Source of the DNA: Synergistota bacterium
GTDB taxonomy: Bacteria; Synergistota; Synergistia; Synergistales; Synergistaceae
Assembly (NCBI GenBank): GCA_023450745.1
Contig: JAEXGR010000022.1
Coordinates: 1-27,839 of the forward strand
Direction: 5' to 3'
DNA length: 27,839 nt
In this document: piece after piece, positions 27,590-27,839 of the stretch
Position numbering within the stretch: the first letter of the stretch is position 1
Layout of the letters: each line of letters starts with the position of its first letter
Notes under the pieces: generated by a model
The model's input: the letters and a program-made list of their open reading frames with translations, nothing else
What the model was told of the DNA's origin: nothing
The model's database searches: none
Made by a program: the position numbers and the translations under genes

Positions 27590-27839
27590 ATGGAACTGAT
27601 ACAGAAACACCCGATACTGGACTACAAGCACGGTCGGGAAGTAACATTCACCTTCGACGGGCGGGAGCTCAAGGGATATGAGGGCGAGCCGATCGCGATG
27701 GCGCTGCACGCGAACGGCGTGCTCATCTACAGGGTCACCCCGGAGATGAAGAGGACGCGCGGCTTCTTCTGCGCAATCGGCAAATGCAGCTCCTGCTTCA
27801 TGGTGGTCGACGGAGTTCCGAACGTCCGCACCTGCGTCA
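27590..27839 (+). CDS. [2Fe-2S]-binding (Fer2_4) oxidoreductase subunit, N-terminal part
   Basis: Partial gene, 83 codons before the window ends. After VTFTFDGRELKGYEGEPIA, a beta-grasp fold, comes RGFFCAIGKCSSCFMVVDG with Cys-x4-Cys-x2-Cys and a further Cys in VRTC, the Fer2_4 [2Fe-2S] pattern. This is seen in the small subunit or N-terminal domain of sarcosine-oxidase-like, D-hydroxyproline or D-proline dehydrogenase and cyanide-synthase-like complexes. The rest of the enzyme lies beyond the edge, so it is not clear whether this is a separate subunit or the start of a large fused protein. AAGGAGG lies upstream of the ATG. The presence of a hydroxyproline-type operon 5 kb away makes an imino-acid substrate attractive but unproven. 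Confidence 0.82.
   Translation, partial: MELIQKHPILDYKHGREVTFTFDGRELKGYEGEPIAMALHANGVLIYRVTPEMKRTRGFFCAIGKCSSCFMVVDGVPNVRTCV

Noticed and set aside
1..27839. CRISPR array or long tandem repeats
   Set aside because: No regularly spaced direct repeats were seen; the only long repeat is the tRNA-Tyr duplication.

Overview
The window looks like a chromosomal segment of a GC-rich, anaerobic, amino-acid-fermenting bacterium. The gene content (carbamate kinase, a Desulfovibrio-Mop-type molybdenum aldehyde oxidoreductase, a hydroxyproline-dehydratase-type glycyl radical enzyme, paired PLP aminotransferases, LysE and AEC transporters, many small regulators) and codon use would suit Synergistota such as Cloacibacillus. 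That placement is an inference from family recall, not a database result.

Left edge (1-5900). The end of an IS66-family element (tnpB start and one terminal repeat) lies just downstream of a tRNA-Tyr/tRNA-Thr transcription unit. A polytopic DUF2157-like membrane protein gene separates it from a second, almost identical tRNA-Tyr copy that has the same promoter architecture. Carbamate kinase (arcC) and an AEC-family permease follow on the minus strand. Divergent from them is a secreted ComEC-like metallo-beta-lactamase translationally coupled to a DUF3006 protein, then xanthine-guanine phosphoribosyltransferase (gpt).

Middle (5900-15120). A membrane PAS-like/GGDEF diguanylate cyclase is followed by a minus-strand unit of a Mop-like molybdenum hydroxylase and a cupin. 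That unit is preceded by a structured leader that I read as a Moco-type riboswitch. About 1.4 kb upstream, a shorter RNA with the same conserved blocks (a Tuco-like, reduced form) lies between a strong promoter and an orphan CitB/DcuR-type response regulator. The AT-rich interval between the two RNAs carries a small Mrr_N-like winged-helix gene. An IclR regulator and a SAM methyltransferase follow.

Right half (15120-27839). There is a SEC-C protein, then an HxlR regulator divergent from a flavin-binding PNPOx-like/GNAT pair, then an Lrp regulator overlapping a LysE exporter. Next is a probable hydroxyproline operon on the minus strand (gntR, glycyl-radical activase, hypD), with gntR and the activase overlapping by 8 nt. 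Two PLP-dependent aminotransferases, a DauR/YheO-type regulator, and the first 83 codons of a [2Fe-2S] (Fer2_4) oxidoreductase subunit complete the window. Several metabolic units carry their own small transcription factor beside them, with palindromic candidate operators at their promoters.

The most notable observations are the two homologous Moco/Tuco-type leader RNAs (the second with a visible alternative fold), the HypD operon in which all the recalled active-site residues are present, the tnpB ribosome-site-sequestering hairpin at the IS66 end, and a PLP enzyme with unusual cofactor-site residues.
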